64,000 bases of DNA from Haematobia irritans (lineage: Eukaryota > Arthropoda > Insecta > Diptera > Muscidae). The position numbers and the translations under genes are program-made. Location of the stretch: assembly GCF_050003625.1 (NCBI RefSeq), contig NC_134401.1, positions 93,474,852 through 93,538,851 on the forward strand, given 5' to 3'. This document shows positions 1 to 11,044 of the stretch, one piece after another. The notes under the pieces were generated by a model, which searched no databases, was not told where the DNA came from, and worked only from the letters and a program-made list of their open reading frames with translations. The first letter of the stretch is position 1, and each line of letters opens with the position of its first letter.

Positions 1-5
1 ACTAA

Positions 6-244
6 CCCCCTAATGCCCCAATTTTTTGCCACCTGATTAAATTTTCAATGTAACGACACAAAAGCAAGAGAACTAAGCAAAAAAAATGTATACGGTAAAA
101 TTCAGATATGCTGCAAAGCCTCTTGAATAGTTTCAAATAACTTTTCTTTTTATTTTGCCCATTTTTGTTGTCTTAAGGTGTGCTTTACTAAAACCTTTCT
201 TATTAAATGAAGCCCGCCTAAAGGCGGACTTGGACATTAGAGGG
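6..244. mobile_element. piggyBac-type MITE, copy 1 (inverted relative to the copy at 14026)
   Basis: A 239-bp element ends in CCCCCTAA on the left and TTAGAGGG on the right. The right end is followed by TTAA (245-248); the left flank reads CTAA (2-5), one base off TTAA. The reverse complement aligns end to end with 14026-14247. CCC-starting inverted repeats at TTAA duplications are the hallmark of piggyBac-type elements. There is no coding capacity, so it is non-autonomous. It lies in the upstream Dll intron. A small GC hairpin (CCGCCT/AGGCGG) sits near the right end in this copy only. Confidence 0.75.
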
Positions 245-319
245 TTAACTTAAAGTACCTATTACATATGGACACTTCTAGTTTTAACCTTTGAACCTTC
301 TCGATTATTTTTCCATTCT

Positions 320-812
320 GTTGAACCAACCAGATTGTTCCAAATTGTTTTTTTCTGAAGATTTTGCCACAATTTTATTTCTATAGAAATTTTTTTCAAA
401 ATTTTATTTCCATAAAAAATTTTGTCGAAATGTTATTTCCATAAAAAATTTTTTCAAAATTCTATTTCTATAGAAAATGTTATCATTTTTTATAGCAAAT
501 GTTGGCAACAGTTTATTTTTACAGAAAAACTTCTCAAAATTTTTGGTTTCTTTAGAAAATTTTATTGCTATAGAAAATTTTGTCAAAATTTTATTTCTAT
601 ACTAAATTTTGTCAAAATTTTATTTCTATAGAAAATTTTATCCTATTTTTTTTTATAAAAAATTTTGTCAAAATTTTCAACAGAGAATTTATGAGGAATA
701 TTTTGCAAAGTCTACCAAAAAACATGAATTACAATTTACCAAAAAAAAAAACAACTACTACCATTTTTGGTAGAATTTTACCAATTGTGCCAACCGTGGT
801 TGCAAGTAGTAA
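320..812. repeat. Degenerate element of the CACGGTTGCCAC family with 29-bp repeats
   Basis: About ten diverged copies of a roughly 29-bp unit (core TTTCTATAGAAAATTTTGTC) run from 370 to 690. They are followed by GGTAGAATTTTACCA and a terminal GCCAACCGTGG near 800. The same order (array, GGTAGAATT motif, CAACCGTGG end) marks the ends of the large copy at 37010-39867. The left end is too worn to place exactly. The short open frames here are translations of the array. Confidence 0.6.
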
Positions 813-1449
813 AATATTGTAATTTGTTTTAGTTGCAACTTTCTTTTATAATGGCTTTGTTTGTACAGAGATTTTCGACCCAACCAATTTAACTTTTTGG
901 ATATTTTTATAAGATTTTACTTAAATGTTTTTTTTTAATTTATTATAAATTATTTTAATTTAAATTATAATATTTTTGCTTAGTTTGATAGAAAATATAT
1001 TTCTAATTTGTTTTGTTTGAATTTACTTCATTTATTATTATTAGGCAATCTTTAGTGGTTTCATTCAATTTAAAATATTTTCAATCTATTTGAGGTAATA
1101 AATTGAATCTAATGTATTTAAATTAATTTAACTTAATTCATCATAATGTACAATAGTTTGATTATTAATCAATAATATAAAAATATGTTATTATTTAAAA
1201 ATAAATTAAATTAAAATATTTAAATTAGATTATCTGAATAAATTATGCAAACTAAAATAAACCAAGTTTAATTAACATTAATTTTTAATAATTTAAAAAA
1301 AATTATGTTTAAAATAAAAAATATTTAATATTTATTAAACCAAGTTCTGGTTTAGTTTACATAATTTATTCAAATAATCTAGTTATATAGATTGGATTTA
1401 ATTAATCAAATTAAATTTTTAGTGATATAATTTTATTTAGTTAGGTAAC
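813..1449. other. AT-rich intronic sequence
   Basis: Very AT-rich sequence inside the upstream Dll intron. An imperfect inverted repeat around CAAACTAAAATAAACCAAG (near 1245) and ACCAAGTTCTGGTTTAG (near 1338) suggests an old foldback repeat. No gene or clear element was recognised. Confidence 0.4.
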
Positions 1450-2192
1450 TTTTTATACCCACCTCCATAGAATGGTGACGGGGGTATAATAAGTTTGTCA
1501 TTCCGTTTGAAACACATCGAAATATCGATTTCCGACTATATAAAGTATATATATTCTTGATCAGGGAGAAATTCTAAGACGATATAATGATGTCCGTCTG
1601 TCCATCTGTCCGTCTGTCTGTCTGTCTGTTGTAATCACGCTACAGTCTTCAATAATGAAGCAATCGTGCTGAAATTTTGCACAAACTCGTCTTTTGTCTG
1701 CAGGCAGGTCAAGTTCGAAGATAGGCTATATCGGTCCTGGTTTTGATATAGTTCCCATATAAACCGACCTCCCGATTTGGGGTCTTGGGCTTATAGAAAT
1801 CGTAGTTTTTATCCAATTTGCCTGAAATTTTAAATCTAAAGGTATTTTATGACCATAAAGAAGTGTGCCGAAAATTGTGAGTATCAGCTTGAAACTCAAT
1901 GTAAAATTTCCAGATTTTACTTCTACAGATTTAAGATTTCAAATCAAGATGTTATTTTATAATTTTCTTGCACACTTACAAAAGATCTTAATGATTCCTC
2001 TAAAACTCAAACAAAAATGGTTCTTAAAAATTCAGAATCTGATATAGTCCTCATAGGTTAAATCTTTAAATTTGTCTTCGGGAAGTGTCCTCAAGCCCTC
2101 CTGAAATTTCGAAGGAAACCCTAATATTTGGTTCATGGTGGTGGGTATTTAAGTTTCGGCCCGGCCGAACTTAGTGCTGTATATACTTGTTT
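1450..2192 (-). mobile_element. FAM3 non-autonomous element, copy A (mini-me/DINE-1-like)
   Basis: It starts at TTTTTATACCCACC, with a small ACC/GGT hairpin before GGGGTATAATAAG. Next come the core TATATATTCTTGATCAGGG, a (GTCY)n run at about 1590-1630, modules built on CATATAAACCGACC, and the terminal hairpin TTCGGCCCGGCCGAA (about 2156-2170) with ACTTGTT at the end. The order of core, GTCY proto-microsatellite and terminal hairpin is that described for mini-me/DINE-1 elements in Drosophila. The hairpin end lies to the right, so the element is read on the minus strand. It has no coding capacity. Confidence 0.7.
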
Positions 2193-3524
2193 TAATTGAT
2201 TTAATTTTTCCACTTATTTGGGATTTCCACTAATTTGGGATTTCCCCCAAATTAAAAATATTTTTTCATCGAATTTGGATCACGTGTACATGAAATTCTT
2301 TTTATCACATTACTAAAAAGAAGCATAATTAAAATCAAAGCAATCGAAATTAAAAAAAAAACCTTGTTTATAAAAACTTGCAAAAAAATTGTAGGGTACT
2401 TTTGTGAGTAATTTTAATTTAAATTGGGGATACCATTGATTTAATGTATTTGATATTAATTTTAATTAACAAAATACATCATAACATTACAATTCGTTAT
2501 GATTAGTATACAATTGGAATAAAAAGTCTTCGTATAAGAGATACATGTATTACTATTTTGCACATAATAAATATATTGTATTAAAACCATATTCTCAGTA
2601 AAAACCAACTATAAACTATAGTTAGTAACAGGAAACCATTAAATATCAAACGATCAAAGCATATAAACTCATAAACCTATCGTCTATCTCGTTTAAAGCC
2701 ACTGCAATATTTTCCTTTTGTTTATTTATTATTTTATCTCTATATAGATAATATTAAAGTTTTGTTTCTTTATTTTATTATGGCTTTATCCAAGATTCAA
2801 AGAAAAAAAAATATACTCAAACCACTTTCGCTATAAGAAAAACCACTTTCGAAGTTAATCTAGATATAAAAAAAAAAACACAACAGAAGTCTATTTTATA
2901 AGCCCATGGTAAATGGTGCTGATATACATTTACTTACTCTTTCCATAAATCTGGATATAGTGGTCATCAGGTATTATTTTTATTACTTTGCATAGAAATC
3001 TTTTCAGGTTGCAAAAAAAAAAAAATGAGTAGCCCAGTCAAACAACAACAACAATCATAACAATTGCTAAAGATTTTTAACATTTTATGGTGTTTAATTT
3101 TTTTTGTTTGCTTTATGTTAGACAATGAGAAGTGTCATAATTTATAATGGAAGTAAGGTAATAATAGTTTGCTGACGGGAAGTTATGGTCATAATGAAAT
3201 AAAAAGTAATCGACATTAGAGATCTGGGAGAAATATTCTTGTAATGAATAATAAAAAAAATTTAGTTTCATTTCATGATCTTGAAAATATGGTGATGCAA
3301 GATGGAAAATTCTTGTACTTAAATTAGCATACAATGTTGAAATGTGATAAGAAAAGAAATATTTTAATTTAAATACTTTTTATATATTCAGCAACAAGCT
3401 AAGAGTATACAAAACCGTTAGAAGTTGTATTCAATTCATCTGGTTGATTTTAAGTATTTTTAAATATATTCTATTTTTCCAAAACAAAAATAAAATTTGG
3501 AGAAAATTGTACCAAAAAATGTTG
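2193..3524. other. AT-rich Dll intron sequence without a recognised feature
   Basis: Low-complexity AT-rich sequence in the upstream Dll intron. No repeat-family end, splice-linked coding frame or RNA gene was recognised. The 73-codon minus-strand open frame at 3113-3334 has no recognisable motif and is considered chance. Confidence 0.4.
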
Positions 3525-3765
3525 TCCACATTTTTTTTCTATAGAAAATTTTGTCCAAATTTTATTTCTATAGCCAATTTTGTCAAAATTTTATTTCTAT
3601 AGAAATAAAAATAGAAAAAAATTTTGACAAAATTTTGTATAGAAATAAAAATTTGAGAAAATTTTCTATAGAAATAAAATTGTGGCAAAGTTTTCTAAAG
3701 AAACCAAAAATTTTGACAACATTTTCTGTAAAAAATAAAATTTTGGCAATATTTTCTATAGAAAA
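3525..3765. repeat. 29-bp minisatellite block, both orientations
   Basis: Copies of the 29-bp unit are arranged first as TTTCTATAGAAAATTTTGTC and then, after about 3610, as its reverse complement. The block therefore forms an inverted array around 3600. It directly adjoins FAM2 copy A on the right, whose ACAAG end is altered to CCAGTAAGG here. Confidence 0.7.
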
Positions 3766-5013
3766 ACCAGTAAGGAAAGTCTAAAGTCGGGCGGGGCCGA
3801 CTATATTATACCCTGCACCACTTTGTAGATCTAAATTTTCGATACCATATCACATCCGTCAAATGTGTTGGGGGCTATATATAAAGGTCTGTCCCAAATA
3901 CATACATTTAAATATCACTCGATCTGGAAGAATTCGATAGATTTCTACAAAATCTACAGACTCAAAATTTAAGTCGGCTAATGCACTAGGGTGGAACACA
4001 ATGTTAGTAAAAAAAAATATGGGAAACGTTTAAATCTGAAACAATTTTAAGGAAACTTCGAAAAAGTTTATTTATGATTTATCGCTCGAGATATGTGTAT
4101 TAGAAGTTTAGGAAAATTAGATTCATTTTTACAACTTTTCGACTAAGCAGTGGCGATTTTACAAGGAAAATGTTGGTATTTTGACCATTTTTGTCGAAAT
4201 CAGAAAAACATATATATGGGAGCTATATCTAAATCTGAACCGATTTCAAATTTGGCACGCATAGTTACAATGCTAATTCTACTCCCTGTGCAAAATTTCA
4301 ACTAACTCGGAGTTAAAAATTGGCCTCTGTGGTCATATGAGTGTAAATCGGGCGAAAGCTTTATATGGGAGATATATCCAAATCTGAACCGATTTCAAGC
4401 AAATTTGGCACGCATAGTTACAACGCTAATTCTACTACCTGTGCAAAATTTCAACTAAATCGGAGCAAAAGATTGGCCTCTGTGGGCAAATGAGTGTAAA
4501 TCGGGCGAAAGCTATATATGGGAGCTATATCTAAATCTGAACCGATTTGGCTGATATTTTGCAAGTTTTTCGAGACTCATAAAATATTCGGATGTACGGA
4601 ATTTGAGGAAGATCGGTTGATATACACGCCAATTATGACCAGATCGGTGAAAAATATATATGGCAGCTATATCTAAATCTGAACCGATTTTTTCCAAAAT
4701 CAACAGGGATCGTCTTTGAGCCGAAACAGGACCCTATACCAAATTTTAGGACAATCGGACTAAAACTGCGAGCTGTACTTTGCACACAAAAATACATCAA
4801 CAGACAGACAGACAGACAGACAGACATACAGACAGACGGACAGACAGACCGACAGACAGACAGACAGACGGACATCGCTAAATCGACTCAGAATTTAATT
4901 CTAAGCCGATCCGTATACTAAAAGGTTGGTCTATGATTACTCCTTCTTGGCGTTACATACAAATGCACAAACTTATTATACCCTGTACCACAGTAGTGGT
5001 GAAGGGTATAATG
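3766..5013 (+). mobile_element. FAM2 non-autonomous element, copy A
   Basis: The left end carries the hairpin AGTCGGGCGGGGCCGACT followed by TATATTATACCCTGCACCAC. The interior has four or so modules repeating GGGAGCTATATCTAAATCTG. A GACA/GACG run (reverse of GTCY) lies at 4802-4872. The right end is a second hairpin, TATACCCTGTACCAC...GTGGTGAAGGGTATA. It is close to full length. The open frames at 4512-4875 on the minus strand are module and microsatellite translations, such as the runs of SVCLSVC. Confidence 0.75.
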
Positions 5014-5052
5014 ATAAATAAATCCCAGAATATACTAAAGAAATACAAATTA

Positions 5053-6917
5053 ACAATATTAACCTAGCTGAATAGAATCTTATTTTGACAGGATGTGTCT
5101 GTATGTCGAACGAGCTCTATTGATCGACTGAAGTGCATAGAAAAATCATCCGATTTCTGGTTATAAATTCAGCTGTTTGTTTCCAGGCTATTACAAAAAG
5201 ACTGTTAAAATTCAATAAATCTATTTTTTACTTTTAATCCAATTCAGCTCAGCTAAATAGTTAAGTTTTTTAAATATAATTTTAGCTCTATTGAAAAATT
5301 GTAAAAAAAAATACAAATTAATTCCGAAGCATTTCGAAACAAAATTTGTGTCTAACTTCATATTTGGTACACTACAAAATGTTGGTGATGAATTGTGGAA
5401 AACTCTTGGATTTAAAATACCCTACAATTTAGAAATGCAATAGATATATGTTTTTATTGACACATATCTTTGATTATTTAGCTTGCTGAATTGCATTTTA
5501 ATTTGTCAAAGCTTAGGAACCATAAGTGAAATTGAATCTACTGCATTATTTTCATATATTCAGCTAGCTACATATATTTTGTTAATCCAAAAAGAACAAA
5601 GAAAATATTATTAATTTTATTCAGTTATTAAAAAAAGAATAAAAATATTTCAATTAGCTTTATTTTCACCCATATGACGTTACTATCAAATAAGTTTTTA
5701 GTGTAAATGACGATTAAACAAAAATCTTTTTTTATAGATGATAGAAAATTCTTGGATTTAAATTGTCATAAAATATCGAAATGCAATAAATATAAGTGAA
5801 GATCGTTTTACTTACACACACCCAGAGAAGGAATATGATCACCTCAAACATGTTTTAAGAGCAAAATTTTATTTTTGGGTGGTGACCATGTAGCATGGTT
5901 TTCGCAACCACGTTATTTTCTCGGAAATCATGTATCTGATTTCGGCAAGCAGGTTATATTTGACGAGAAAATAACATTTTAGTGACAAACATGTTACATG
6001 GTCACCATACAAAAAAAAACATTTTGCTCTTAAAACATGTTTGAGGTGATCTTATTCCTTCTCTGCGTGCAGATTTTTAATTATTCAGCTTGCTGAATTG
6101 GATTTAAATATGCCAAAGTTTAGGAACTATAAATGAAATTAAATTTATTGAACTATTTTCAGATATTCAGCTAATTTATTCTAAAAAAACAATGAAACTA
6201 TTATTTATTTTATTCAATTATTCAAAATAGTCTTAGTATCGTAACTACACATAATAGAAATAAAATAAAAATATATAAATTAGCTTTATTTTCACCAATA
6301 CTGATGCACTCAATTTGCTGAATTGCATTTACACTTAAATCAGTTTAGCAATATGAAATTAAATTAATTAATGACAGCTAGATAAATAAAATTTTAATGT
6401 GTATTCTTATATAAACAAGTCCATGAAAATTCAGCAAGCTGAATAGGCTTATAAGTGAACGAAAGCAGTTTTAAAACTGCTTCAGCTAGAAAACATATCT
6501 AAAAATCTTAAGTATATATAATGGAAATAAAATAAATATAACTTAATTAACTTTATTTTCAAACATTTTAAATTATTTACAACTGAGTTAAGTGTAGCAA
6601 ATTTAAATTAAATTTATTACTGGCACCTATTGAAGTAAGTTTTTAGTTTAAAAGTCGATTAAACTAAAATCATATTCATAAAATATGTTTTTGTTATCCT
6701 ACAAATACAAATATAAAAGCTACAAACACATTATCTTTATATCATTTATTGTCTTTGTGGACTTTATTTAGGTCCATAAAAATTCTTAAAACTATATTTT
6801 AATCGTATTCAGCTAGCTGAATAGGCTTATAGTCGTAGGAAAACATTTTTAAAAATATAATAATAGTTTGTTCATTAATAAACGAAGTAGTACTACTCAA
6901 ATTCAGCTTGCTGAATT
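5053..6917. repeat. Cluster of TTCAGC(W)2GCTGAA palindromes in a diverged local repeat
   Basis: The palindrome TTCAGCWWGCTGAA is exact at 6084-6097, 6430-6443, 6808-6821 and 6902-6915. Near-matches or halves lie near 5061, 5247, 5477, 5559, 6162, 6310 and 6480. Blocks at about 5470-5690 and 6075-6300 align with each other over some 220 bp, with many substitutions, so the cluster is partly an old local duplication. It lies in the Dll intron, 0.8-2.7 kb upstream of the homeobox exon. Function is unknown: it could be a worn satellite or a site cluster. Confidence 0.5.
5819..6069. mobile_element. Long-TIR palindromic MITE, copy 1
   Basis: A 251-bp element begins CACCCAGAGAAGGAAT and ends in the near-complement ATTCCTTCTCTGCGTG. 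About 50 bp at each end pair almost perfectly, and a second inner inverted repeat is built on CATGTTACATGGT. The copy at 41725-41974 is nearly identical along its length, which indicates recent activity. It splits the palindrome cluster in the Dll intron. A hairpin would form in the pre-mRNA. Confidence 0.8.
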
Positions 6918-7753
6918 GCAAATAAATTGTCTTAAAAATCCATTATATGTAACAAAATAAATTTGTTATGTTAATTTAAACATATTCATCATTTCAACTA
7001 AGTTGAGAAATCACAACACACACGCATTACAAATTATTTCTTAAAAAATAACATGTTTGCTGTATTTTATTTACATTTAAAAAATAATAAATTCAATGAT
7101 GATATACTTCATAAACCTGTTGCGTTTATATTATAAATCAACATAAAAAAGTCTAGACAAATTTATTCATTACACGAAATGTCTTACTTGAAGATTCTAT
7201 TAACAAAATTTCAAATCGTTAAAAAAAAGGAAAATGGAAAAGAAATACAACTCATCGCGCAACTCCTTATTTGTATGAAGTTGAAGTTAGTTAGAGGCAA
7301 GGGTTTTGCCGTAAAGCGTTATACCTCTCCATATATCTCCCCTTACCATCATTTCCAGATGACCATCAAGCAATCTATGGTTATTTGGATTATTAACACT
7401 TAAATTACAGACTTATATTAATATTGGCCAATTAAATGATATTAGCTGGTGCATTGAGATTTCTCATTCAAAGCAACACCTTTGCCACAAATTAGCCGAG
7501 ATGAATAATGAATGGTATGGTGGTAGGGAAAAATTATTAATGTCATAATTAGTTAACAAATTGGTTTTTATTATGTGTCATTTTCTCGATCGCCCCCTCT
7601 CTTTATCACTGCCTTGCAATCATATGGAATTTATTAAATATAGATTTAAATCGTTATATAATTATTTTAATATAAATTGTTATTAATTAGATTTTTGTAA
7701 ATTATTCAGTTTCAGTTATTTGATCTATTTTTTTATCTTTTTTCTCATTATAG
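6918..7753. promoter_or_regulatory. Repeat-free intron segment next to the Dll homeobox exon (possible cis-element)
   Basis: This segment lacks the repeat families seen elsewhere. It contains homeodomain-type AATTA cores (for example TAATTAGTTAAC near 7547 and CCAATTAAATG near 7429) and a mixed-composition block at 7440-7630. It ends in the polypyrimidine tract and AG acceptor at 7752-7753. The 74-codon open frame at 7179-7403 shows no known motif. A regulatory role is inference from position and composition only. Confidence 0.3.
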
Positions 7754-7898
7754 GTCAAAATCTGGTTTCAAAATCGTCGCTCAAAGTACAAAAAGATGAT
7801 GAAAGCTGCCCAAGTGCCCGGTCAAGGTAGTGGTATGCCTTTAGGTAGTGGAGGTCCTAATCCCGGTCAACATAGTCCAAATCAAAATATGCATGGTG
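7754..7898 (+). CDS. Dll: Distal-less homeobox exon (homeodomain helix 3 onward), partial gene
   Basis: This exon encodes the C-terminal part of the homeodomain of Distal-less, the transcription factor that specifies distal limb and appendage fates in insects. It opens in phase 0 with VKIWFQNRRSKYKKMM, homeodomain residues 45-60, including the DNA-contacting Q50 and N51. It continues KAAQVPGQGSGMPL and GPNPGQHSPNQNMHGG. The acceptor is TTATAG at 7748-7753. The donor is G^GTAAGT after 7898, leaving phase 1. The intron between homeodomain residues 44 and 45 is a common position in homeobox genes. The first 44 homeodomain residues and the N-terminus lie upstream of the window. Assignment rests on the distinctive RRSKYKKMMKAAQ and the following exons. 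Confidence 0.95.
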
Positions 7899-8673
7899 GT
7901 AAGTTTTTTTTATAAAACAAAAAAAAACATTTTAATTTTTTTAATATTCATATATGTACTAGCACATTTCAGTTCTGGATTTGATATCAAAATTAAGCTA
8001 TTAAACTGTTTTGCTTATTAGTGCAAAAACAGATCAAATTTTGAAATAAACAACAGAAACTGAAATGACAAAATTAGGGACAAACAAGTCGATTTTTCAC
8101 TAATCGACTTTTTGTGAAAAAGTTCAAGCGGACATTTTCTTTAGATGTTGGCAATTAACCGACTTCCTATAGTGGCCAAATCGAATCATCGATCAAATTT
8201 TGAATTAAAGGAGATTGACATGTGGCTCTATTTGCTTTTAAATAATCAAAAGTTTAATTTTAAAAATTATAGAAAAGCAAAAAGATGGCTTGGAAATGGG
8301 CGGAAAGTTGAAAGTCCTCCTTCCAAACTTTGAAACAAAAAATAAATAAATTAGAAAACGACTTCACAATCCCTGTAATATAGAAAACCATCCACCATTT
8401 ATGGTATTCTAAGAATTCATCTAACGATTAAACTACTTTTCCACGTGTCAAAACGAGATTTTTTGCAATTCTACAAAACTGAAAAATACTGGTCCCGTGC
8501 TATTTCTGAACCTCGCCAAGCCATGGGGTTTTCAGTTCTGGAATATGCCCCAGTAGGTCAAACGTCAAGTTGCTGAGATATTCAGCAGCTTTTGCTGTTT
8601 TTGAAATTTATTTACGTTATTGGTCCGCCGAAAAACATTTTTTTAAAACTAAGTCTTAAACAGCACAGTGATC
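7899..8673. other. Dll intron, first part
   Basis: This is the start of a 3,146-bp intron (7899-11044), with a canonical GTAAGT donor and TTCCAG acceptor. This part is mixed-composition unique sequence. No element or RNA gene was recognised. The 62-codon open frame at 8145-8333 has no recognisable motif. Confidence 0.5.
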
Positions 8674-10537
8674 TGCACACAAAAAAAATTCTGATTCAAT
8701 CACGAAATTAATTGATCCAATTAATTTTTTAATTGAAATGTCTTCAATCACAGAAATGATAGTATCAATTAAAAAATTAATTGATCCAATTAAAAACTTA
8801 ATTGATATTATTAATTTGTATGATTGATTTTAGTTTAAATTTAAAAAATTGTTGAATCAATTATATTTTAATTCAATATTTTTATACCCTCCATCATAGG
8901 ATGGGGGTATATTAACTTTGTCATTCCGTTTGTAATACATCGAAATATTGCTCTAAGACCCCATAAAGTATATATATTCTGGGTCGTGGTGAAATTCTGA
9001 GTCGATCTAAGCATGTCCGTCCGTCCGTCCGTCTGTTGAAATCACGCTAATTTCCGAACGAAACAAGCTATCGACTTGAAACTTGGCACAAGTAGTTGTT
9101 ATTGATGTAGGTCGGATGGTATTGCAAATGGGTCATATCGGTCCACTTTTACGTATAGCCCCCATATAAAGGGACCCTCAGATTTGGCTTGTGGAGCCTC
9201 TAACAGAAGCATATTTCATCCGATCCGGCTGAAATTTTGTATATGGTTGGTCTCTAACAACCATGCAAAAATTGGTCCACATCGGTCCATAATTATATAT
9301 AGCCCCCATATAAACCGATACCCAGATTTGGGTTGCGGAGCCTCAAAGAGAAGCAAATTTCATCCGATCCGCCTGAAGTTTGGTACATGGTGTTGGTATA
9401 TGGTCTTTAATAACCATGCAAAACTTGGTCCACATCGATCCATAATTATATATAGCCCCCTTATAAACCGATCCCCAGATTTGGCTTGCGGAGCCTCAAA
9501 GAGAAGCAAATTTCATCCGATCCGGCTGAAATTTGGTACATGGTGTTGGTGTATGGTCTCTAACAATCATACAAAAATTGGTCCACATCGGTCCATAATT
9601 ATATATAGCCCCCATATTAAACGTTCTCCAGATTTAATCTCCGGAGCCTCGTGGAAGAGCAAAATTCATCCGATCCGGTTCAAATTAGGAACGTGGTGTT
9701 AGTATATGGTCGCTAACAACCATACCAAAATTGGTCCAATCACACAAAAATTGGTCCATATCGGTTCATAATCATGGTTGCCACTAGAGCCAAAAATAAT
9801 CTACCAAATTTTATTTCTATAGAAAAATTTGTCAAAATTTTATTTCTATAGAAAATTTTGTCAAAATTTTATTTCTAGAGAAAATTTTGTTAAAATTTTA
9901 TTCGGTTCATAATAAAATTTTCATCATAGTCAAAATTTTATTTCTATAGAGAATTTTGTCAAAATTTTATTTCTACAGAAAAATTTTGTTCAAATTTTAT
10001 TCGGTTCATAATCATGGTTGCCACTCGAGCCAAAAATAATCTACCAAGATTTTATTTCTATAGAAAATTTTGTTAAAATTTTATTTCTGTAGAAATTTTT
10101 GTCAAAATTTTCTTTCTATAGAAAATTGTCAAAATTTTTATTTCTATAGAAAATTTTGTGAACATTTTATTTCTATAGAAAATTTTGTTAAAATTTTATT
10201 TCTGTAGAAAATTTTGTCAAAATTTTATGTCTACTTTGTCAAACTGAATTATATACGTATTGGATCGATCTTTTTTGATTATATATGGACTTACATACAA
10301 TTTAGAAGATGGTGCTAGGAGGTTTTAAGATACCTTGCCATCGGCAAGCGTTACCGCAACTTAAGTAATTCGATTGTGGATGGTAGTGTTTAGAAGAAGT
10401 TTCTACGCAATCCATGATGGAGGGTACATAAGCTTCGGCCTGGCCGAACTTACGGCCGTATATACTTGTTTAAAACTCAGTTAAGATTTAAATTGGAAAA
10501 ATTTTGGTGAATGTTTTTTCTGTGTGGTAATAGTTTT
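8674..10537. mobile_element. AT-rich MITE Q, copy 1, split by FAM1 copy A
   Basis: The left part is 8674-8880, starting GCACACAAAAAAAATTC. The right part is 10472-10537, ending TTTTTTCTGTGTGG. Joined, they align along the whole length with the reverse complement of 10551-10826. The interior is a series of TTAATTGATCCAATTAAT motifs. The 1.6-kb FAM1 element between the two parts is a later insertion into the AT-rich interior. Confidence 0.7.
8879..10471 (-). mobile_element. FAM1 non-autonomous element, copy A, with internal 29-bp array
   Basis: It starts with the hairpin TATACCCTCCATCATAGG/ATGGGGGTATA. Next come the AAGTATATATATTCTGG core, the (GTCY)n run at about 9015-9036, and roughly 3.5 modules of 153 bp (9180-9740). 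A 29-bp array entered through CATGGTTGCCACTAGAGCC follows (9775-10240), then the shared tail ending in hairpin TTCGGCCTGGCCGAA and ACTTGTT. The 172-codon open frame at 9184-9702 is the module array read in one frame. Module length is a multiple of three, which keeps both strands open. Confidence 0.8.
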
Positions 10538-10550
10538 CGGCAGCCTTCCT

Positions 10551-10826
10551 ACACAGAAAAAGTTTCACGAAATTTTTTCCAATTAAAATCTTAATTGAGT
10601 TTAAAATTAAACATTTAATTGAATCAACAAATTTTTTAATTGAAATAAAAATCAATCACACAAATTAATAGTATCAACTAATTTTTTAATTGGATCAATT
10701 AACTTTTTAATTGACTGTCAATTAATTTTTTAATTGATACTATTATTTCTGTGATTGAAGACATTTCAATTAAAAAATTAATTGGATCAATTAATTTCGT
10801 GATTGAATAAAAAAAATTGTGTGCAT
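10551..10826. mobile_element. AT-rich MITE Q, copy 2 (inverted, uninterrupted)
   Basis: It runs from ACACAGAAAAAGTTTC to the terminal AAAATTGTGTGC. It is the mirror of copy 1 and lies only 13 bp from it, so the pair forms a large inverted repeat in the Dll intron. It has no coding potential. This uninterrupted copy proves where FAM1 copy A entered its partner. Confidence 0.75.
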
Positions 10827-11044
10827 CTTTCGTCATAATTTCTTTGCCCATTGTTTAAAAGAAATTCACACATTTATTCCAAATATAAAAAACCATCTAA
10901 GATGCTTTCATTCAGATATGAAATATTTTATATTACCCTTTTCGTAAAAAGGTCAATATAGTCGTACATAAACTAGCAACTTATTTTATTCTATTAGATT
11001 TCTAAATTCAATGTTAAAAATTTCTTTTTTGCTTCTATTTCCAG
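10827..11044. other. End of the Dll intron with acceptor
   Basis: Unique AT-rich sequence ends in TTGCTTCTATTTCCAG, a good polypyrimidine tract and acceptor at 11043-11044. Confidence 0.6.

Noticed and set aside
4633..4875. Cysteine/serine-rich small protein (minus strand)
   Set aside because: It translates the GACA/GACG microsatellite of FAM2 copy A.
9184..9702. 172-codon open frame in a Dll intron as an intronic gene
   Set aside because: It is the same module translation within FAM1 copy A.
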